Assembly (NCBI GenBank): GCA_900404475.1
Contig: OUQQ01000073.1
Span: 1 to 48,248, forward strand
From: Spongospora subterranea
Lineage: Eukaryota; Endomyxa; Phytomyxea; Plasmodiophorida; Plasmodiophoridae
Reading direction: 5' to 3'
DNA length: 48,248 nucleotides
The position numbers were made by a program, and so were the translations under genes. Below the pieces are notes generated by a model, which saw nothing but the letters and a program-made list of their open reading frames with translations, searched no databases and had not been told where the DNA came from. The stretch's first letter is position 1; the number at the start of each line of letters is the position of its first letter. Below are positions 44,042 through 48,248 of the stretch, one piece after another.

Positions 44042-44631
44042 CCTACCCTAACGCAACCCGACACCCACTTCACGGACTATTGACTGAATAAATTGCGCCA
44101 GTCATTGATTAATCCCGTAACCTTAATCCCGTAACCTTATCCAACTGCACCAGTCAAAACAATTCTTGTTTCGCCAGGGCAAGATGGCACATCCCCGGTC
44201 TGAAACTATGGTGAACGATGATATAGAGTAGGAAACTAGAGGAGGCGGAGACATCATTGCTGCGGTTCGCGTAAGTTGTTTTTTTGTTTTTCATCACGTG
44301 TCGCAGGATTATTAGAAACCCTGGTAAACTCGGTGGCGTAATAATAGTACAGAAATAGAGCCACCAAATGCGATCGCTTCCTCGGCACAACTCCTACGGT
44401 GCTGAGTAATCGTTCGCGGTTCATGAGTGCCACTCCCATTTACACATAAAATTTACCTATTGACCAGCGCAATGTTGTAAAACTGTTTTGAGGTGTTATT
44501 ACTCTTCAAGATCAGCCGTCTCCTTCACCAATCTCAATGCACTATATGTAGACGATTGTATCGCTGCCACGATTGTGGGAATTGCACGGTATCAACAAGA
44601 GTGTTGAAAGACTATTCAGACACTGAACCCT
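44042..44631. other. intergenic, one doubtful minus ORF
   Basis: Contains a direct repeat of 13 nt (TTAATCCCGTAAC at about 44110-44135) and a minus frame at 44439-44254 (MNRERLLSTVGVVPRKRS...) that may be a tiny protein or noise. The TARBP1 promoter should be here. Confidence 0.3.
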
Positions 44632-45265
44632 TTATTTTCCACGTAATGCTCGGCTAATCTTTGGAGTAGCAATAACTGTGAGAGCAAACCGAATTGGTTC
44701 GGTAAACTTGGTCAAAATCCATGCAACAGCAAAGTTGCCCGCTTTTGGATTGATTTCCGATAAGTCGATGAGATTTCCTATGATCTGCACGTTGAAACTA
44801 TGGTTATACATTTCGAAGAAACCACAACTAACCGACTCCCGCTGACTCTAATAACTTGATGGAATCTGTTGCAGATAAAATTGGCGATTCCAGAAGTCCA
44901 TATACACAGCCAAGTGTTGCCAGATACAATCCTCCATACGTCGACTAATGATCGATTTCTGAGTCCATTTTTTGCATACTGAACATTGGCTAATCACTTA
45001 CGATAGCGATAACACCATATTTGTTCCATAAAGTTTTCATGGAAAACTTCTCTTTAGGTGTCTCAGGCTGCTCATCCTTATCATTGCGATTCTCTGGTGG
45101 AGTCGCTGATGCAGCTGGCGCTGTAGAAAACGAACTACGATGGAAGCGCGTGTTGTTCGTTAATATAGTAACACAGCTCAGACTTGACAGATAATCTGGC
45201 CTGATCGGCTGCATAGAACAAGCCCGAGACCTAATAGCTGCAAATATAGGTCGATATCGCATCAT
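44632..45265 (-). CDS. FAM210/DUF1279 mitochondrial membrane protein
   Basis: Three exons: 45265-45002, 44944-44837, 44784-44632 (174 aa; introns 57 and 52 nt; second donor GTCGGT). The N-terminus is a typical mitochondrial presequence (MMRYRPIFAAIRSRACSM). DUF1279 follows: FSMKTLWNKYGVIAI, then a hydrophobic segment GGLYLATLGCVYGLLE, and the family's C-terminal block FAVAWILTKFTEPIRFALTV followed by IATPKISRAL. FAM210 proteins sit in the mitochondrial inner membrane and influence mitochondrial translation and metabolism. An upstream in-frame ATG at 45325 exists, but the 45265 start gives a better targeting peptide. Confidence 0.82.
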
Positions 45266-45614
45266 TATTACTGCACACAATAAATTGGCCAACTGCCTTG
45301 GCAGTTTTGTTACAACTGTACACATGTGCGGTCATTTTGTCCTGTGTACAAGAATCAGCGTCAAAAAAACTCGGCGCACAGGACAATTTCCAAAGCCATT
45401 TTGACGACAATTGAAAATGCGCTCTACAGTACGAGGACAGCGAAAACTGGTTACTAGAGCTGAAACCGGGTGAATAAAGTAACTTGTCGTTTCGAACAAA
45501 TAATGTTTATGTTTTTGGTCACTTAAAAATCGCAATCACTGGTCTAGATAGACAACAGAATTCACGACCGATAAGGCACGACATCACAAAAAACTGATGC
45601 AAATAGACTTTGGC
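45266..45614. other. intergenic, nothing supported
   Basis: About 350 nt between FAM210 and the actuator-domain gene. A minus frame at 45535-45332 is present but unconvincing. It should contain the FAM210 promoter. Confidence 0.35.
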
Positions 45615-47102
45615 TCATACGGCATTGTTGTTATTTGTTGAATCACGAGCGAAGATTTTGTTCATCATCGGAAAGAGATTGGATTTTTTCTGTTGGGAAT
45701 ATCAGTTGCACATCAGGGAAGACCCAGGGAGAACCAGCCAACCATAATTAGTTGAGTCAGATATAATCCTTTTCGAGTGTCCACACCAATGCCGAAAACA
45801 ATTGCTAGAGCTTCTCCTCCGGTGACAGTTGTTCCTTTCATGATCAGGTTTTTGTAGGTATAGCAACCGTTAGGCATCTTTTCTGAGACGTCATCAGCGC
45901 TCTTCTTCAAGTGCTCGGATACCCTGGCCAATGAAAACTCATCCACTTTCAAACCTTTTGACCAAATAACCCGACAATCTGCAGGGATAATTTGACCATC
46001 TGTAACCATGATGATATCCTCGGGAACTAGCTCAGTTTCAGGTATGATCTGTTAACATCACGTCAGAAGGCTCCAGAGACGAACAGTTCGTGAACAACAA
46101 TATTCAGAGGAAGAACAAATCAGAGGCTTATATGCCATCAAAAATATGTTTGCAAAAAACATTAAACAACTTGATTCGATATGAAATGTGAAATGACAGT
46201 ACGTTGACTTGACCACCATTGCGGATGACCTGAACCCCAACTCCTCGTGACGCTCTGGCCCCCGCTAATATCAAAAACGTCATGCACGACACCAGAATCA
46301 ATTTTTAAACTTACCAAAAAAAGGGGTCGTGACGACCCGCAAACTCTCAGGGAACGACGTCGAGTCTAAGACGTTGCGTCCGTACAATTTTCGCTGGCGT
46401 TTGACTTTGTTGTCGTACAGACCGAGCGGTTGAATCTTGCCGCTGCTTGTGTAGTCTTTCACCAAACCTATCAGCAATTCGATGTCCTTAATCGGAAGAC
46501 GCCACTTTGTTAGAAGCATGTTCAGATTCTCAAACAACTGGTCTATCTGTTGGATGCCCTCTTCCGTTGAATCTGGATTCGGCTTTATTGTGACCACCAC
46601 CATCTCCTTTACAATTGCCATCACCTGTGTGATCAGATTGTTCTGGTCTCTGTAATAGTCAGGATTATCTCTCCGATCGACAGGCAGATCTTCAGTCGAC
46701 TCGGATATGAAGAGACGTGTAATCTTCTCTTTCATCTCCATCGTGATGAGGTCCAGTAGTGGCATAGTAGCGTAATTTTTCTGACATATTGCTCAGTCTC
46801 AGAATTGTTCATATGTGGCCAATGCTAACCTCTTTCTTAAGAATTTGTTCCGAAATTTCAATTGCGTCGATGCAGACCTGTCCGATGTAGAATTTCTTTT
46901 CGGGGACTTCACGTATTTGCGGTTCAGCAGGTCCAGTGTATGTCAGCATTCCAGCTTCTTGAAGGCGACTGATGCCAGCGACATTTGAGATCGCCTCACT
47001 CGGGCCAGCGTCAGAAGAAGTTTCGAGGATTTCAGGTTGGGCGATGGTGAAGGCAGTGACGCAGGCCAGGGTCATGAACATAGGACTCAATGTCGATCTC
47101 AT
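45615..47102 (-). CDS. signal-peptide protein with orphan P-type ATPase actuator-like domain
   Basis: Five exons: 47102-46830, 46780-46315, 46264-46209, 46048-45743, 45689-45615 (391 aa, phases agree; introns 49, 50, 160 and 53 nt). Residues 1-22 look like a signal peptide (SPMFMTLACVTAFTIAQP). A helical region follows to about residue 250. Residues about 255-370 match the actuator (A) domain of P-type ATPases: VQVIRNGGQIIPETELVPED then IIMVTDGQIIPADCRVI, LKVDEFSLARVSEH, and LIMKGTTVTGGEALAIVFG followed by IGVDTRKG. The catalytic loop TGES is replaced by ARVS. No DKTGT phosphorylation motif, nucleotide-binding domain or transmembrane helices are present in the spliced model. The gene is far too short for an ATPase. 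It looks like a domain detached from its enzyme. Function unknown. Confidence 0.6.
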
Positions 47103-48026
47103 GGCTGGAACGAAGATCAGAGGGCAAACTCGAGGTGGCCTTGGCTTGTTGAGATCAATGGGATATCAAGCTTCGATGTGAACGAAGAGAATCGGGGTTT
47201 CGGGGCGGCTACTGTAATTACCCTCTGACTATGGATAATCCCGTGTCACGCCATGGGCCCTAAACCAGTGACGGCTGTGCGCAAGGCAGGTGCTGTTGAT
47301 TATTCTCGAGCAAGGGGTGCGTACTGTAAGTCCGCGGACTTTTTACTGGGGAATCCTGATCTACTTGGGCAAGCCAGATCATTCTTCCTCCTCAGATTCT
47401 TTCGGACAATCGGACCACCAGAATCAGCAAGCAGAATCTTGCGCAGAATAATTCTACTTGGACACCTGCCTTACCCCATGAGGGCGGATTCAGTCGCGAT
47501 CCAATTTGATCCAACACTGTGCGCAGTCCTTGTAGATAGTGTTCCAACAGTCAGTTTCTCATTTACCGTAAGCGGAGTCGCTCATATACAGACGCAGCAC
47601 ATCCGTGCAGCCTCGGGCAGTGAAACGGATCCCAACATTGTTAGAGCAAAAGTTGCGTCTTGAAAAATCCAATCCAACGAGCTATCGCGCTATAATAGAT
47701 TACAGTAGATAATCCTAATAAGACATCGTTACGGCGGGGTCTCTCGAGGTTTTGGTTCCTGAAAAACTCGAGTGTACATATGAGCTCAAAAAGCTCCATT
47801 AAAAGTTCCATAACTTTCTCAACAAGCGATCTGATTAATGGATACTGTACCGATCTAGCAGTCTTTGCGCTTTCGACTCGCCCTCATTTTTCGGAATTGC
47901 GCCCAAAAAACCTGCAGATAGCCTGAAAGTGAGTATGTACACTCATTCCGCATTGTGCCCAATTCACTTCCCTAAAACCAATTCACTTGGTACATCTCTA
48001 ACTTCTGTTTTTTTTTCTTCGCTGAG
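47103..48026. other. region upstream of the right-edge gene, exons unresolved
   Basis: Divergent promoter space from 47103. A plus frame starts at 47253 (MGPKPVTAVRKAGAVDYSRA) and meets GT dinucleotides suitable as donors near 47320-47330, so it may be the first exon of the zinc-ribbon gene. A GTGAGT donor at about 47930 follows an open stretch (FGIAPKKPADSLK). I could not fix the phases. Confidence 0.3.
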
Positions 48027-48248
48027 GAAGAGTCAACGCAGCGCGCCAAGAGCGCATGCGAGCACTGCAGCTCGCGCCCGACCCCAACCCGACCAGCATG
48101 CCAGCTGTGCGGGAAATGCTGAATCGCTGCCGAACAGGGCTGAAATGCCCGAAATGTGGAACATTGGGAAAGCTGCAGCCGCAGAAAGATGGTGACGACG
48201 TCATTTTGCGCTGCACGGCAGTGCAGATGGATCTTCCCTGCCGAAAGA
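48027..48248 (+). CDS. zinc-ribbon protein, partial (runs off window)
   Basis: A textbook 3' splice site (CTCTAAC branch, T-rich tract, GCTGAG) at about 47995-48026 is followed by an open frame to the window end. It reads VNAARQERMRALQLAPDPNP, then MPAVREMLNRCRTGLKCPKC, GTLGKLQPQKDGDDVILRC and a further Cys 11 residues later, a probable four-Cys zinc ribbon. The gene continues beyond 48248, so length and family are unknown. Confidence 0.5.

Noticed and set aside
45713..46009. Complete P-type ATPase
   Set aside because: Only the actuator-like domain is present. No phosphorylation motif, nucleotide-binding domain or membrane helices were found on either side.
46210..46310. Hydrophobic stretch (SCMTFLILAGARAS) as a transmembrane helix of the actuator-domain protein
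   Set aside because: Most of it falls in a 50-nt GTAAGT...TTAG intron whose removal restores phase, so it is probably not translated.
1..48248. CRISPR array, bacterial operon structure, riboswitches or rRNA genes
   Set aside because: No regularly spaced repeats, no operon-type spacing or ribosome binding sites, and no rRNA-like segments. The window is eukaryotic nuclear DNA.

Overview
This is nuclear DNA from a compact-genome eukaryote. Genes are interrupted by very short GT-AG introns (about 40-75 nt, many with a CTAAC-like branch site), gaps between genes are short, and the gene content is entirely eukaryotic. Rotatin (a centriole and basal-body protein) and a probable flagellum-associated protein argue for a flagellated cell. 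Sds3, hyccin/FAM126, TARBP1/Trm3, AATF/Bfr2 and bystin together fit an opisthokont. A zoosporic lineage at the base of fungi (chytrid, aphelid or rozellid-like) is my best guess. The taxonomy is inference and is not proved by this window. I rebuilt exon structures by hand. For every multi-exon model given with explicit exon coordinates, the exon lengths sum to a whole number of codons.

Layout, left to right. 1-0.6 kb is a large inverted duplication. 0.66-6.26 kb (-) is an intronless rotatin gene of 1863 codons. 8.0-9.9 kb (-) is a three-exon EF-hand, flagellar-type gene. 10.6-11.9 kb (-) is RRP9/U3-55K. 12.3-12.9 kb is a fossil pogo/Tigger-type DDE transposase with an internal inverted copy. 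13.7-15.5 kb (-) is a PPR-like protein. 16.7-20.0 kb (+) is a 16-exon class II trehalose synthase/phosphatase with an N-terminal membrane anchor. 20.4-21.6 kb (+) is a GRAM-domain protein. 21.7-23.6 kb (-) is a membrane-anchored multicopper-oxidase homologue that has lost its copper ligands. 24.3-25.3 kb (+) is a class IV aminotransferase. 25.5-25.9 kb (-) is an unknown protein. 26.4-27.4 kb (-) is hyccin/FAM126.

Further right, 27.9-28.2 kb (+) is a coiled-coil fragment. 29.4-30.7 kb (-) is Sds3. 31.6-32.2 kb (+) is a small unknown gene. 32.5-33.8 kb (-) AATF/Bfr2 and 33.9-35.5 kb (+) bystin/Enp1 are divergent across about 100 bp. 35.6-36.4 kb (-) and 36.7-37.1 kb (-) are unknown proteins. 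37.1-39.3 kb (+) is a 13-exon pyruvate kinase. 39.3-44.0 kb (-) is the TARBP1/Trm3 tRNA Gm18 methyltransferase. 44.6-45.3 kb (-) is FAM210/DUF1279. 45.6-47.1 kb (-) is a protein carrying an isolated, degenerate P-type-ATPase actuator domain behind a signal peptide. A zinc-ribbon gene runs off the right edge.

Themes. Three genes belong to pre-rRNA and small-subunit assembly (RRP9, AATF, bystin). Rotatin and the flagellar-type gene point to basal-body and cilium biology. Trehalose metabolism and glycolysis are represented. Three proteins look like enzyme folds repurposed after loss of catalytic residues: the TPS domain, the multicopper oxidase and the orphan actuator domain. I consider these three the strongest leads for undescribed biology here.
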